NCBI GenBank assembly: GCA_019752335.1
Contig: JAIEMJ010000023.1
Coordinates: forward strand, 372,001-436,000
From: Bryobacteraceae bacterium
Lineage (GTDB): Bacteria > Acidobacteriota > Terriglobia > Bryobacterales > Bryobacteraceae
DNA: 64,000 nt
Direction of reading: 5' to 3'
This document shows, in pieces, positions 33,506 to 42,991 of the stretch. A model generated the notes under the pieces. It worked only from the letters and a program-made list of their open reading frames with translations. It was not told the DNA's origin and searched no databases. The position numbers and the translations under genes are program-made. Position 1 is the first letter of the stretch; the number at the start of each line of letters is the position of its first letter.

Positions 33506-36500
33506 TTACTCTCCCTGGGCGGCGCTGCCTCCCGCACTTCGGCGCGCCGTTAGGTAATACAGGCTCGGCAGCACGAGCAGGGTGAGAAACAGTGTCGACA
33601 GCAAGCCGCCCACCAGCACGGTAGCCAGCGGCCGCTGTACGTCACTGCCGATGCCGGTGGCGCGCGCCGCGGGCACCATGCCCAGCAAGGCCACCATGAT
33701 CAGAATCAGGCGTGGCCGGAGTTGACTGGTCGCCCCGTCGACAATCGCGCGGATGAGCGGCGTGTCCGGATTCCGCCTTCGCCGGTCAATTTCGGCAATG
33801 TACAGCAGACCGCTCATCACCGCCACGCCGAACAGGCTGATGAAGCCCACCGCGGCCGACACACTCAGGTGAATGCCGCGCATCCATAGCAGCAGAATGC
33901 CCCCTACCAGCGAGAACGGTACGTTGATCAGCACCATCGCCGCGCTGGTGGCGGAGTTAAACGCGACGAAGAGGATCGCGAAGATAATGGCGATCGTCAC
34001 CGGTAGAATGATCCGCAAACGCCGCGAGGCGCGCTCCAGATTTTCGAACTGGCCGCCCCAGGAAACGGTGTACCCGGGCGGAATCACCACCTCTTTCGCC
34101 ATCCGGCCTTGCGCCTCGGCCACGAAGCCACCCTGATCGCGGCCCCGGATGTTGGTCCGCACTGAGATGGTGCGCCGGTTGTCGCGCCGGGCGATGATCG
34201 TCTGGCCGTTCACCAGTTCAATCTGCGCCAATTGCGAGAGCGGCACGGTGGTGCCGTTCGGCGCGCGCAGCAGCGTGGAGCCGATGGTGGCGATACTGCC
34301 GCGCGCCTCCGGCACATAGCGCACGGTAATGTCGAAGCGCCGTTCGCCTTCGAACATCGTACTCACGGCCCGGCCGCCAATGGCCATCTCAATCACGCTT
34401 TCGATGTCGGCCACGTTCAACGCGTAGCGCGCAATGGCGTCCCGGTCCATGGCGATGCGCAGTTGGGGCTGCGCGCCTTCCTGCTCGATGAAGGTGTCCA
34501 CCGCGCCGGGCAGCTTCCGCATCACGGCCAGGGTGCGTTCAGCGGTGGCGCGGAGCGTCGCCAGATCCGGGCCGCTGATGATCACCGCTAAGTCGGCGGG
34601 CGAACCGGTGACGGCCTCGGTGACATTGTCAATAATCGGCTGGGTGAAGCTGAAATTCGCCCCCGGAATCGAGCCTTGCAGCCGGGCGGAGAGCGTCCGG
34701 ATCAGATCTTCCTTCTGGCCGCCGTTAGGCCAGGTATCGTAGGGCTTCAGCGCGACGAAAAACTCATTGCGATTCGGGCCATAAGGGTCAGTGCCGTCGT
34801 CGTTGCGGCCCGATTGCGAACTCACCAGCGACACCTCAGGCGATTGTCCGATCAGCGCGCGGATCTGGTCCGCCACCTTCGCGCTCTCGCTGAGCGAGAT
34901 TCCCGGCGGCAGGTTCGCGCGCACCCACAGGGTGCCTTCGTCCAATTGCGGCAGAAACTCGGTGCCCAGTCGGGTGCCCAGCGCGAAGGCGCCCACGACA
35001 ATCAGCAAGCCCGCGATCACCGTCTGCCAGGGACGGCGCAGCGTCGCTTCGAGCGCATGCGCGTAGCCGCGCTGCACCCAGCCCAGCAGCGGATTCTCCC
35101 AGGTGTGCGCGCCGTTGCGGAAGAGGAACGTCGCCAGCACCGGCACCAGGGTGAGCGCCAACAGCATCGAGCCGAAGAGCGCGAAGCAGATCGTGTAGGC
35201 CATCGGCGTGAACAGCCTCCGTTCCACGCGCTCCAGCGTAAAGAGCGGAATGTAGGCCGAGATGATAATCATCAGCGAGAAGAAGATCGGCGACTCCACC
35301 TCGAGCGCTGCGTCTTCAATCACCTGGCGCACGCTGCGCGTCGTCAGCGCCGGCGCGTGTTCTTCCATCGTGCGGACAATGTGCTCCACCATCACCAGTG
35401 TGCCGTCGACGATCACGCCGAAGTCGAGCGCACCCAGGCTCAACAGGTTCGCCGGAATGCCGGCGAAGTGCATGCAGATGAACGCGAACAGCATGCTGAG
35501 CGGAATGGTGATCGCCGTCAGCAAGGCCGCGCGCGCACTGCCGAGGAACAGCAGCAAGAGCGCCACCACGATGGCCAGGCCTTCCAGCAACGTGTGGCTC
35601 ACAGTGCGCAGCGTATTCTCCACCAGATCCGTGCGATCGTAAATCGGCAGGATCCGCATGCCCTTGGGCAGCAGATTTTGGTTGAGATCGTCCACGGCGG
35701 TCTTGATGCCCTTCAGCACCTCGCTCGGATTCTCGCCACGGCGCATCAGAACGATGCCTTCCACCTCACCGGTCTGGCTGCCCACGCCGAAAATCCCCGT
35801 GGATACCGCGGGACCAATCTCGACGCGTCCTATGTCGCGGACAAACACCGGCACACCGTTGTTGGCCAGCAGCACGATGTTGCCGATGTCGCTGGCGCCC
35901 CGCACCAGGCCCACCCCGCGCACCACAATCGACTGTTGCTGATTGTCCAGCGCCGCGCCGCCCGCGTTGCCGTTGTTCGCCGACACGGCGGCCGCCACCT
36001 GGGCAATAGAGAGGTCATACTTGCGGAGCGCCAACGGATCAATCTGCACCTGATACTGCTTCACCAGCCCGCCAAAGGGAGTGACGTCGGCGACGCCGGG
36101 CACCTGCAGAAAGCGCGGATCCACCACCCAGTCCTGCACCGTGCGCCGTTCCATGGGGCTGCCTCCGCCCGCGACCCGATAGCGGTAGAGTTCGCCGATC
36201 GGCGTGGCCATGGGGCCCAGTTCGGGCGTCACCCCGTCCGGCAGATCGGCGTCACGCAGTTTCTCGAGCACCACCTGGCGGGCAAAGTAGTCGTTCGTAT
36301 TGTTCTCGAACGTCAACTCCACCACCGACAGTCCGAAGATCGTGCGCGAACGGCGCGCAATCACGCCCGGCGTGCTGTTCAGTGCTCTTTCCAAAGGCAC
36401 CGTCACCTGCTGCTCCAGTTCCTCAGCGGCGTGGCCGGGATACTGAGTAATCACCACCACCTGCGTGTCGGAGATATCGGGATAAGCTTCAATCTTCAGT

Positions 36501-36598
36501 TGGTTCAAGGCCCACAGGCCAATGCCAATCAACAGGCCAGCCAGGGCAAAAGTGATGAACCTTTGCCGCAAGGCGAAACTCAATATGCGAGCGACCAT
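33506..36598 (-). CDS. CzcA-type heavy-metal efflux RND transporter
   Basis: 1030 residues, the usual length for HME-RND pumps. N-terminal helix FITFALAGLLIGIGLWALNQ, then IEAYPDISDTQVVVITQYPG and the porter domains. TM4 carries LGALDFGVIVDGTLVMVEH, with the Asp pair and Glu typical of divalent-cation (Co/Zn/Ni, CzcA-like) exporters rather than the Cu/Ag group. The second half repeats the fold (LGTEFLPQLDEGTLWVRANLPPG, VAFNSATSAAMVLINVPFSLVGG). It should export metal ions from periplasm or cytoplasm with proton exchange. No CzcB adaptor or CzcC channel gene adjoins it, which is unusual since the three are normally together. Confidence 0.93.
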   Translation of the reverse strand: MVARILSFALRQRFITFALAGLLIGIGLWALNQLKIEAYPDISDTQVVVITQYPGHAAEELEQQVTVPLERALNSTPGVIARRSRTIFGLSVVELTFENNTNDYFARQVVLEKLRDADLPDGVTPELGPMATPIGELYRYRVAGGGSPMERRTVQDWVVDPRFLQVPGVADVTPFGGLVKQYQVQIDPLALRKYDLSIAQVAAAVSANNGNAGGAALDNQQQSIVVRGVGLVRGASDIGNIVLLANNGVPVFVRDIGRVEIGPAVSTGIFGVGSQTGEVEGIVLMRRGENPSEVLKGIKTAVDDLNQNLLPKGMRILPIYDRTDLVENTLRTVSHTLLEGLAIVVALLLLFLGSARAALLTAITIPLSMLFAFICMHFAGIPANLLSLGALDFGVIVDGTLVMVEHIVRTMEEHAPALTTRSVRQVIEDAALEVESPIFFSLMIIISAYIPLFTLERVERRLFTPMAYTICFALFGSMLLALTLVPVLATFLFRNGAHTWENPLLGWVQRGYAHALEATLRRPWQTVIAGLLIVVGAFALGTRLGTEFLPQLDEGTLWVRANLPPGISLSESAKVADQIRALIGQSPEVSLVSSQSGRNDDGTDPYGPNRNEFFVALKPYDTWPNGGQKEDLIRTLSARLQGSIPGANFSFTQPIIDNVTEAVTGSPADLAVIISGPDLATLRATAERTLAVMRKLPGAVDTFIEQEGAQPQLRIAMDRDAIARYALNVADIESVIEMAIGGRAVSTMFEGERRFDITVRYVPEARGSIATIGSTLLRAPNGTTVPLSQLAQIELVNGQTIIARRDNRRTISVRTNIRGRDQGGFVAEAQGRMAKEVVIPPGYTVSWGGQFENLERASRRLRIILPVTIAIIFAILFVAFNSATSAAMVLINVPFSLVGGILLLWMRGIHLSVSAAVGFISLFGVAVMSGLLYIAEIDRRRRNPDTPLIRAIVDGATSQLRPRLILIMVALLGMVPAARATGIGSDVQRPLATVLVGGLLSTLFLTLLVLPSLYYLTARRSAGGSAAQGE

Positions 36599-36670
36599 TC
36601 AGCGGAACTCCCCTCTCGTGGCAATCTGGCGCCGCGCTCCATCCGAGAGCGCCGCGCAATTCGGATGCAA

Positions 36671-37024
36671 CTAAAGGGAGGGCGGCGGCGGACGCGATGC
36701 GCGAGGGAAATCCGTGATCCGGGGACCGGCGAACCGGCAGCGGCGGAAAGCGCAATCGAGTGACGGAGGGGCCAGTGCGAGTACAAAGATGCCAGGCGCT
36801 ACCGCCGCATCGTCGTCAGAGTCGTCCTCGCCATCGGCCCAGATTTCGGTCGAAACGGCGGCAACGGTAAGGGCGAGTCCGGCAGCCGGCCGCACCCGCG
36901 AATCGTGGTCGTGGTTCACATCGTGGCCTACGGAAGCCCCCGTCAAAGCGAACGTCGCACCCACCAGGCAGAGCCACCCAACCAGGCTCAGCAGCCGCCA
37001 CGGTATGTGCTTCGCAAAGCGCAT
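36671..37024 (-). CDS. Hypothetical small protein upstream of the RND pump
   Basis: 117 residues. A basic start and hydrophobic stretch (LLSLVGWLCLVGATFALTGASVG) look like a signal or anchor. GHDVNHDHDSR and an acidic DGEDDSDDDA segment follow, either of which might bind metal ions. It lies 72 bp before the pump gene on the same strand. Small His- or acidic-rich exported proteins often accompany metal pumps, but no family was recognised and the C terminus (RPPPPSL) is uninformative. Confidence 0.5.
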   Translation of the reverse strand: MRFAKHIPWRLLSLVGWLCLVGATFALTGASVGHDVNHDHDSRVRPAAGLALTVAAVSTEIWADGEDDSDDDAAVAPGIFVLALAPPSLDCAFRRCRFAGPRITDFPRASRPPPPSL

Positions 37025-37268
37025 CAGGCCTCAATGGTACCCGCGCCGGGAAGCGCTGGCTATCCCAGCCTGAGGCGAGTCTAAGCACCGTCCGCGCGGG
37101 AATCCCCAACTTACTGTCGTCCGCGGGTAGCCACAGCGCTGAGTCACACCAGCCCAAAATTGACCTAACCCACATCTCCTGAAAAGGTTGGGGCGCTACT
37201 CGCCCCACGGAACTTGCCGCGGCCGGTCTACAATTAGATCAAGGGCTGAAAGCACGCCACAGCCGATT

Positions 37269-37298
37269 CGACACTTTTCGACACTTTTCAACACTTGT
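37269..37298. repeat. Three 10-bp tandem repeats in the 37025-37361 gap
   Basis: CGACACTTTT occurs twice exactly and once as CAACACTTGT, head to tail, in the 337-bp gap between the peptidase stop and the hypothetical upstream of the pump (both leftward). A 10-bp period places each copy on the same helix face, so it could be a protein-binding array. Nothing else was recognised in the gap. Confidence 0.6.
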
Positions 37299-37361
37299 CC
37301 GCTTCTGCGGCAAGCAGAAGCTTTTGGAATCAAGCACTTCCCGGTTCGTTCCGTCGCCGGC

Positions 37362-39500
37362 TCAGGGTTGCAAGGCGCGCACGAAGAAGTTCGTGGTGGT
37401 TTCGAGCAAGTGCTTCCGGGCCGGACCCGAAACGCCATGCGCCTTCTGCGGATAGATCATCGTCTCGAATGGCTTGCCCGCTAGCTGCAGGGCGTTCATC
37501 ATCATCATGCCATTTTGGAACAGCACATTGTCGTCGCCGATGTTGTGGACCAACAGCAGCTTGCCCTTTAGATTCGCCGCCGAATGTACTGGCGAACTCG
37601 CCTTGTAGCCCGCCTCATTCTGCTGCGGCAGACCCATATAGCGTTCGGTGTAAATGGTGTCGTAAAGGCGCCAATCGGTCACCGGCGCACCGGAAATGCC
37701 GGCCGCGAAGCGGTCCGGGGCGTTGAGCATGCTGTAGAGCGTCATGTAGCCGCCAAAGGACCAGCCGTACATGCCGACCCGCGCGGGGTCGACGAAGCCG
37801 AGTTTCGTGAGGTAATCGAGGCCAGTCAGCTGATCCGCCAGTTCCAGCTTGCCGAACTGCCGGAACACTTGGCTCTCCCAACGATGGCCGCGGCCGCCGG
37901 AGCCGCGATTGTCGAGTTGCCAGATGACAAAGCCGCGATGCGCCAGCGCCTGGTCCCAACTGAGGCCGGCCCACTGATTGCGTACGGTCTGCGCGTGCGG
38001 CCCGCCGTACACCATGACGACGGCGGGATACTTCTTCCGCGGGTCAAAGCCCGCGGGCTTAATCAGACGGGCATGAAAGAGAGTGCCGTCAGGTCCGGTA
38101 ACCTGATGGAGCTCGGTAGGCAGGATCTCGTACTCTTCGAGGACCTTCGTATTGGCGGGGCGCACCACCTCCAATTGCGTGCCGTCGGCGCGATGCATGG
38201 TCATCCGCGGCGGTGAAGTCAGGCTCGAATAGCTGTCGAAGTAGGTCGCACAACCGGGGGCCATGGAAATCGCATGGGTGCCAGCCTCCGCCGTCAACCG
38301 GCGACGGGCGCCGCCGTCGAAACTCACCGTGTACAGGTGCCGTTCGAGCGGCGATACTTCCGTCGACACGTAATAAATCTGCCGCGCCTTCTCGTCCACG
38401 CAGGCGACGTCGTTCACTTCCCAGTCGCCGGAAGTGATCGTTTTCGCCGGAGCCCCGGCAAGACTGCGCAGATACAGGTGCCGGTAGCCGGTGCTCTCGC
38501 TGGACCAGAGAAAAGTCTTCTGATCGGCGAGCAAGTGGAATTCATCCGAGAGGTTCACCCAGTAGGGGTCTTCTTCGGTAAGTACCGTCTCCAATTTGCC
38601 GCTCTTCGGCTCGATGCTGAGTAAGTCGAGGCGATTCTGGATCCGGGTCAGGCGCGTGACCAGGACATGGGAGGGAGTCCAATTCACCCGCGCGAAGAGA
38701 TACTCTTCGGAGCTACCCAAGTCGATCCAGCGTGTCTTCCCGCCGCTCGCCGGCACCAGGCCAAAGCGGACGACGGAATTCTTGCTGCCCGCTTTCGGGT
38801 AACGCTCCGGCTCGCTTTGGCCTTCTACTTTGGAGTAGTCGACATGCGAATAAACACCGACGGCGCTCACCTCGAACTGCAGATAGGCGATCCATTTGCC
38901 ATCCGGGCTCCACCAGTGCGCGGTGCCGATTTCGAGCTCTTCGGGATAAACCCAGTCCAGCTTGGCGTTCATGCGCGTCGGCGAGCCATCATTAGTGAGC
39001 CGCGTCACTTTACCGGAGGCTACGTTGAGGGTATAGAGGTCATGATCCTGACGGTAGGAGATGAATTTACCGTCGGCGGAGAGTTTGGCGTCCCGCTCGG
39101 CGAAATTGGTGGCGGTGATCTGACGCGTCTTCTTAGTGGCTACCTCGACCAGAAAGAGGTCGCCGCCGAGGATGAGGAGTAATTGCTTGCCGTCGGCGGA
39201 CCATTGCAGCGGCCGCTCCGAGACGCGGCGATTCTCCCAGTCGAAGGGGCCATTCGCGGCCACGGTCTTGGCTTGGCCTTCCAGCGTCTTCAGGTCAGCC
39301 AGTTCCGTCGTGGATTTGTCGGCCAAGCGGTAGAGGGAGAGCTTGTCGCGGGTACGCATCACATAGGACGCGCCGTCCGGCGCCCACAACATCCGGAGCA
39401 TCGGTCCGCCACCGGCGGAGACGGCCTCCAGCGTAACCGGCTTCTTCGCGGCCTGAACCAGGGCGGCGCTTCCCAGAAAAAGTATCAGCAGCAGCTTCAC
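37362..39500 (-). CDS. Exported S9 family peptidase (dipeptidyl-peptidase IV-like)
   Basis: 712 residues with a GTG start and signal peptide (LLLILFLGSAALVQA). The N-terminal beta propeller contains LDWVYPEELE, equivalent to the Glu-Glu motif that anchors the substrate amino terminus in DPP-IV. The C-terminal alpha/beta hydrolase has the triad in GMYGWSFGGYMTLYSM (Ser), HNIGDDNVLFQNGM (Asp) and KAHGVSG (His). It should remove dipeptides (often X-Pro) from peptides in the periplasm, fitting a protein-scavenging lifestyle. It is divergent from the TPR-like gene. Confidence 0.92.
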   Translation of the reverse strand: MKLLLILFLGSAALVQAAKKPVTLEAVSAGGGPMLRMLWAPDGASYVMRTRDKLSLYRLADKSTTELADLKTLEGQAKTVAANGPFDWENRRVSERPLQWSADGKQLLLILGGDLFLVEVATKKTRQITATNFAERDAKLSADGKFISYRQDHDLYTLNVASGKVTRLTNDGSPTRMNAKLDWVYPEELEIGTAHWWSPDGKWIAYLQFEVSAVGVYSHVDYSKVEGQSEPERYPKAGSKNSVVRFGLVPASGGKTRWIDLGSSEEYLFARVNWTPSHVLVTRLTRIQNRLDLLSIEPKSGKLETVLTEEDPYWVNLSDEFHLLADQKTFLWSSESTGYRHLYLRSLAGAPAKTITSGDWEVNDVACVDEKARQIYYVSTEVSPLERHLYTVSFDGGARRRLTAEAGTHAISMAPGCATYFDSYSSLTSPPRMTMHRADGTQLEVVRPANTKVLEEYEILPTELHQVTGPDGTLFHARLIKPAGFDPRKKYPAVVMVYGGPHAQTVRNQWAGLSWDQALAHRGFVIWQLDNRGSGGRGHRWESQVFRQFGKLELADQLTGLDYLTKLGFVDPARVGMYGWSFGGYMTLYSMLNAPDRFAAGISGAPVTDWRLYDTIYTERYMGLPQQNEAGYKASSPVHSAANLKGKLLLVHNIGDDNVLFQNGMMMMNALQLAGKPFETMIYPQKAHGVSGPARKHLLETTTNFFVRALQP

Positions 39501-39640
39501 CAGCTTATGGTAGCGCCAAGCTAAGCCGCGAAAAAGTGCCCGCCGTGATCTGGCATAATCAATTGTTTAAGGGCTGGCAAAAGCCCGACGGAGGCCGGTG
39601 CGATTTCGAGCCAACGGGTCGAAATGGACCGGTAAAAATA

Positions 39641-40153
39641 TTGGCCACCAGAAATATCAAGACCAGCGAGAGCGCCGTGGATTTATCGCGGCAGCAAGCG
39701 GAGACCTTTAACCAAGCCATGGCCCTTTTTCACCAGCGTGAGTTTCGCCGGGCTCTGCCGCTGTTCGAAGCAGCGGCGCAAGGTCCCGCCAGCGATATGG
39801 CCTACGCCGCCCGCACGCATGTCCGGATGTGCGAAAGCCGCTTGGCGAAGATTGACCCGGAAACGCGCAGCTTTGAAGATAACTATGCCCAGGCCATCGC
39901 CCAGTTGAACGTGCGCGCCTACGCGGACGCAGCCACGCTCCTCGACTTCTCCTTGCGCCAGCAAGAGACGGACTACGCCCACTACGCCGCCGCCGCCGCG
40001 CGAGGCCACCTGGGACAGATTGACCGCGCGGTGTCCCATCTGCGCCGCGCGATCCAGATGCAACCGCGCAACCGGGCCCTCGCGATGGGCGACCCGGATT
40101 TTTCCGAGTTGGCCAAGCTCCCGGCTTTGCGCGAAGTGCTGATGGGCAATTAG
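39641..40153 (+). CDS. TPR-like helical repeat protein
   Basis: About 170 residues. The frame is open from a GTG at 39536, but the first 35 codons look non-coding. The TTG at 39641 (then ATRNIKTSESAVDLSRQQ) is the most natural start, with a GTG at 39677 as alternative. Helical pairs typical of TPRs follow: FNQAMALFHQREFRRALPLFEAAAQG, YAQAIAQLNVRAYADAATLLDFSL and AAARGHLGQIDRAVSHLRRAIQMQPRN. A CATAAT box about 80 bp upstream may be its -10. It is 6 bp ahead of yvcK, so probably in one operon with yvcK and glmU. Confidence 0.78.
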   Translation: MATRNIKTSESAVDLSRQQAETFNQAMALFHQREFRRALPLFEAAAQGPASDMAYAARTHVRMCESRLAKIDPETRSFEDNYAQAIAQLNVRAYADAATLLDFSLRQQETDYAHYAAAAARGHLGQIDRAVSHLRRAIQMQPRNRALAMGDPDFSELAKLPALREVLMGN

Positions 40154-40159
40154 CGCCGG

Positions 40160-41182
40160 ATGCCCCATCGGCGATCCAGTCGCACTGATGCCCTGCGCGT
40201 CGTCTCCATTGGTGGCGGCACCGGGCTCTCCTCTCTGCTGCGCGGCCTGAAACGCTACGTCGAGCCCAGTGACGGCTTGCCGCCCATCGAGATCGCCGCC
40301 GTAGTTACAGTAACCGACGACGGAGGCTCCTCCGGCCGCCTCCGCCGCGAACTCGACGTGCTGCCGCCGGGCGACATCCGCAATTGCCTGGTGGCGCTTT
40401 CCGACGACGGCGACCTGCTCACCAAGCTCTTCCAGTACCGCTTCACCGCGGGCAAAGGCCTTAGCGGGCACAACTTTGGCAACCTCTTCCTCACCGCGCT
40501 CACGCAACTCACCGGCGACTTCGCGCACGCCGTAAAGCTCTCCTCACAGATCCTCTCCACCGGTGGGCGTATCTTCCCCTCCACCGATAGCAACGTCACC
40601 CTGGAGGCGGAGTTAGTGAACGGCAAGCGGGTGCTGGGTGAAACCAGAATCAGCCGCGCGCGGGTGGCCATCAAGACGATCCAGTTGCAACCCCGCGTTT
40701 GTCCGCCATTGCCCGAAACGCTCCGGGCCATCGAAGAGGCTGACCTGATCACGATGGGGCCGGGGTCACTCTACACCAGCGTGATTCCGAATCTGCTGGT
40801 AGCCGGGATTCCACAAGCGATCCGCCGCTCGAGAGCGCTGAAGGCCTACTTCTGCAACCTGATGTGGCAACCCTGGGAGACGATGAACTACAGCGCCTGC
40901 GACCACGTGGACGCCATCCACCGCCACGCCGGCGGGCCGCTGCTGGACTTCGCCGTATTGAATAAGCGCGCCATCTCCGGCACCCTGCGGCGCGCCTATG
41001 CCGCGCAAAAGGTCTACCCGGTCGCCAACGACACGCCCCGGCTGATCGAGCAAGGTATTGAAGTGATCGAACGAAATCTGCTGCTGACGAAGGGCGAGAA
41101 GGTCCGGCATGACCCGGTGCAGACCGCGGCCATCGTCCTCGAACTCGCCTTGCGCGCCCGCCAACAGCGGCAGGCGCGCTAA
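40160..41182 (+). CDS. yvcK: YvcK/CofD-like (gluconeogenesis factor) protein
   Basis: 340 residues. VVSIGGGTGLSSLLRGLK, TVTDDGGSSGRLRRELDVLPPGDIRNCLVAL, HNFGNLFLTAL and DLITMGPGSLYTSVIPNLLV are the signature blocks of the UPF0052/YvcK branch of CofD-like proteins. In Bacillus and mycobacteria YvcK binds UDP-sugars (UDP-GlcNAc) and supports cell-wall synthesis on gluconeogenic carbon. The gene directly downstream is glmU, which makes UDP-GlcNAc, a pairing that fits that role. Confidence 0.93.
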   Translation: MPHRRSSRTDALRVVSIGGGTGLSSLLRGLKRYVEPSDGLPPIEIAAVVTVTDDGGSSGRLRRELDVLPPGDIRNCLVALSDDGDLLTKLFQYRFTAGKGLSGHNFGNLFLTALTQLTGDFAHAVKLSSQILSTGGRIFPSTDSNVTLEAELVNGKRVLGETRISRARVAIKTIQLQPRVCPPLPETLRAIEEADLITMGPGSLYTSVIPNLLVAGIPQAIRRSRALKAYFCNLMWQPWETMNYSACDHVDAIHRHAGGPLLDFAVLNKRAISGTLRRAYAAQKVYPVANDTPRLIEQGIEVIERNLLLTKGEKVRHDPVQTAAIVLELALRARQQRQAR

Positions 41183-41194
41183 GAAGGAACAAGA

Positions 41195-42577
41195 ATGCAC
41201 AACGACTTATCGATGGTGATCCTCGCCGCGGGCATGGGCACGCGCATGAAAAGCAAGTTGCCCAAGGTGTTGCACCAGGCCGGCGGACTCCCAATTGTGG
41301 CCCACGTGGCGCAGTCCGCGTTGGCGCTGGCGCCGCCGGAGCGCGTAGTGGTGGTGACGGGGCATGGCGCCGAAGAAGTGGAAGCGTACCTCTCCCCCTA
41401 CAAGACGCGCTTCGCGCGGCAGGCCGAGCAGAAGGGCACCGGCCACGCCTTAATGGTGGCGGCGGACCAGGTGCAGGCCCGCGAGGGTCTGCTGGTGGTG
41501 CTCTACGGCGATTGCCCCCTGCTCTCCGCAGACACGATCACGCGCCTGCTGGCGCAGCACGCGGCAACCGGCGCTGCCGCGACCGTGATCACCGCACTGC
41601 TCGACGACCCCACCGGCTACGGCCGCATGATCCTCGATGCCGAAGGTAACTGCGAGGCCATCGTGGAGCAGAAGGCCGCCACGCCCGCGCAACTCGCCGT
41701 GCGCGAGATCAACTCTGGCATCTACTGCTTCAACGCCCCGCTGCTCTGGCGGCACCTGGCCGAGATCACGCCAAACGCGGCCTCCGGCGAAATCTACCTC
41801 ACCGACATGATCGAGATCCTCCGCCGCCACGGCCATCGCGTAAAGACCCTCCGCGTCGCGGATCCGGCTGAGATTCTCGGCATCAACACCCGCCTGGAAC
41901 TGGCCCAAGCCGACCGGTATCTTCGTGACCGCAAGGCGAAACAACTGATGCTGGAAGGCGTGACGCTGGAACGCCCGGAGACGATCACCCTCGACAAGTT
42001 CGTCGAGGTGGGGCCTGACACCATCGTCGAGTCCTTCGTTCACCTGCGGGGCAACACCCGCATCGGCCGCGATTGTCGCATCGGCACGGGCTGCGTCCTG
42101 ACGAACGCAACCCTGGCCGACGGGGTGGTGCTGCACCCTTACTGCGTCATCTCAGATAGCGAGATCGCCACCCATGCTCACCTCGGCCCCTTTGCCCGGC
42201 TGCGTATGCAAGCCCAGGTGGAGGCCGGAGCGCACGTCGGCAACTTCGTCGAACTGAAAAAAACCCGGCTCGGCAAAGGAGCTAAGGCGAGTCACTTAGC
42301 TTACTTGGGCGACGCCAAAATCGGCGCCGAAGTTAATATTGGCGCAGGAACTATTACTTGTAATTATGATGGCCAGAAAAAGCACGCCACAATTATTGGG
42401 GAAGGTGCGTTTATTGGCAGTAATTCAACGCTCGTCGCGCCCGTAGAGATCGGTGAGAATGCGTACGTTGCGGCAGGTTCGGTGATTACGGAAAACGTGC
42501 CCGCCTCCACCTTGGCTCTGGGCCGCGCCCGACAGGTGGTGAAGACAGACTGGAAGCGGCAGCCGAAAAGGAAGTAA
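41195..42577 (+). CDS. glmU: Bifunctional UDP-N-acetylglucosamine pyrophosphorylase / glucosamine-1-phosphate N-acetyltransferase
   Basis: 460 residues, full length. The uridyltransferase half opens with MVILAAGMGTRMKSKLPKVLH and has QKGTGHALM, YGDCPLL and the metal-binding NTRLELA. The acetyltransferase half is a left-handed beta helix of hexapeptide repeats ending in IGAEVNIGAGTITCNYDG, IGSNSTLVAPV and AAGSVITENVP. It makes UDP-GlcNAc for peptidoglycan and lipopolysaccharide. AAGGAA lies 7 nt before the ATG. Bases 42331-42420, within the last repeats, are only 37 of 90 G+C and use A/T-ending codons, unlike the rest of the gene. Confidence 0.97.
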   Translation: MHNDLSMVILAAGMGTRMKSKLPKVLHQAGGLPIVAHVAQSALALAPPERVVVVTGHGAEEVEAYLSPYKTRFARQAEQKGTGHALMVAADQVQAREGLLVVLYGDCPLLSADTITRLLAQHAATGAAATVITALLDDPTGYGRMILDAEGNCEAIVEQKAATPAQLAVREINSGIYCFNAPLLWRHLAEITPNAASGEIYLTDMIEILRRHGHRVKTLRVADPAEILGINTRLELAQADRYLRDRKAKQLMLEGVTLERPETITLDKFVEVGPDTIVESFVHLRGNTRIGRDCRIGTGCVLTNATLADGVVLHPYCVISDSEIATHAHLGPFARLRMQAQVEAGAHVGNFVELKKTRLGKGAKASHLAYLGDAKIGAEVNIGAGTITCNYDGQKKHATIIGEGAFIGSNSTLVAPVEIGENAYVAAGSVITENVPASTLALGRARQVVKTDWKRQPKRK

Positions 42578-42586
42578 CTGGCCGCT

Positions 42587-42916
42587 TTAGGGCTCCGGCG
42601 TTTCACGCACGATGATGCGCCAAGCGTGATCCTGGCCATCGTGGCTGCGGTAGCCGACGGTCACCCGGACCTGCTTTTTCAGGCGGCCTTCGACGATGGT
42701 GTCGCCGTCCAATACGAAAACGCGGGTCTCGGCTTGTTTGCCAGGCAATTGCCGCGCCACGGCCACGGTGGTCTCCGAGACCTCCTGCACTGCCCCCGAA
42801 TAGAACTCGTCATGGGACGAACCGTCACGGTTGGTCTCCTGGAAAAAGACGGGCGTTTTTTCCCACGCGAGGAGTGCGATGCCGAAGCTAAGAACGAGGA
42901 GTACGCGCATGGTCAT
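42587..42916 (-). CDS. Small exported hypothetical protein
   Basis: 109 residues. A signal peptide (RVLLVLSFGIALLAW) is followed by a small beta-rich domain: SGAVQEVSETTVAVARQLP, RVFVLDGDTIVEGRLKKQVRVTVGYRSHDG. The pattern recalls OB-like DUF5666-type periplasmic domains. It is convergent with glmU (9 bp between stops) and upstream of truB's stop by about 75 bp. Function unknown. Confidence 0.65.
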   Translation of the reverse strand: MTMRVLLVLSFGIALLAWEKTPVFFQETNRDGSSHDEFYSGAVQEVSETTVAVARQLPGKQAETRVFVLDGDTIVEGRLKKQVRVTVGYRSHDGQDHAWRIIVRETPEP

Positions 42917-42991
42917 TTGCTTCTCACTAGAGAGTACATCGAAACCATGAAGTTACACCGAGTAAGTAATTAAACTTGATTCATTCGAAAG

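Noticed and set aside
34676-36763. Long open frame antisense to the czcA-like gene
   Set aside because: It is the complement of a strongly conserved RND pump; its His/Arg/Gln-rich translation is a shadow caused by high third-position GC.
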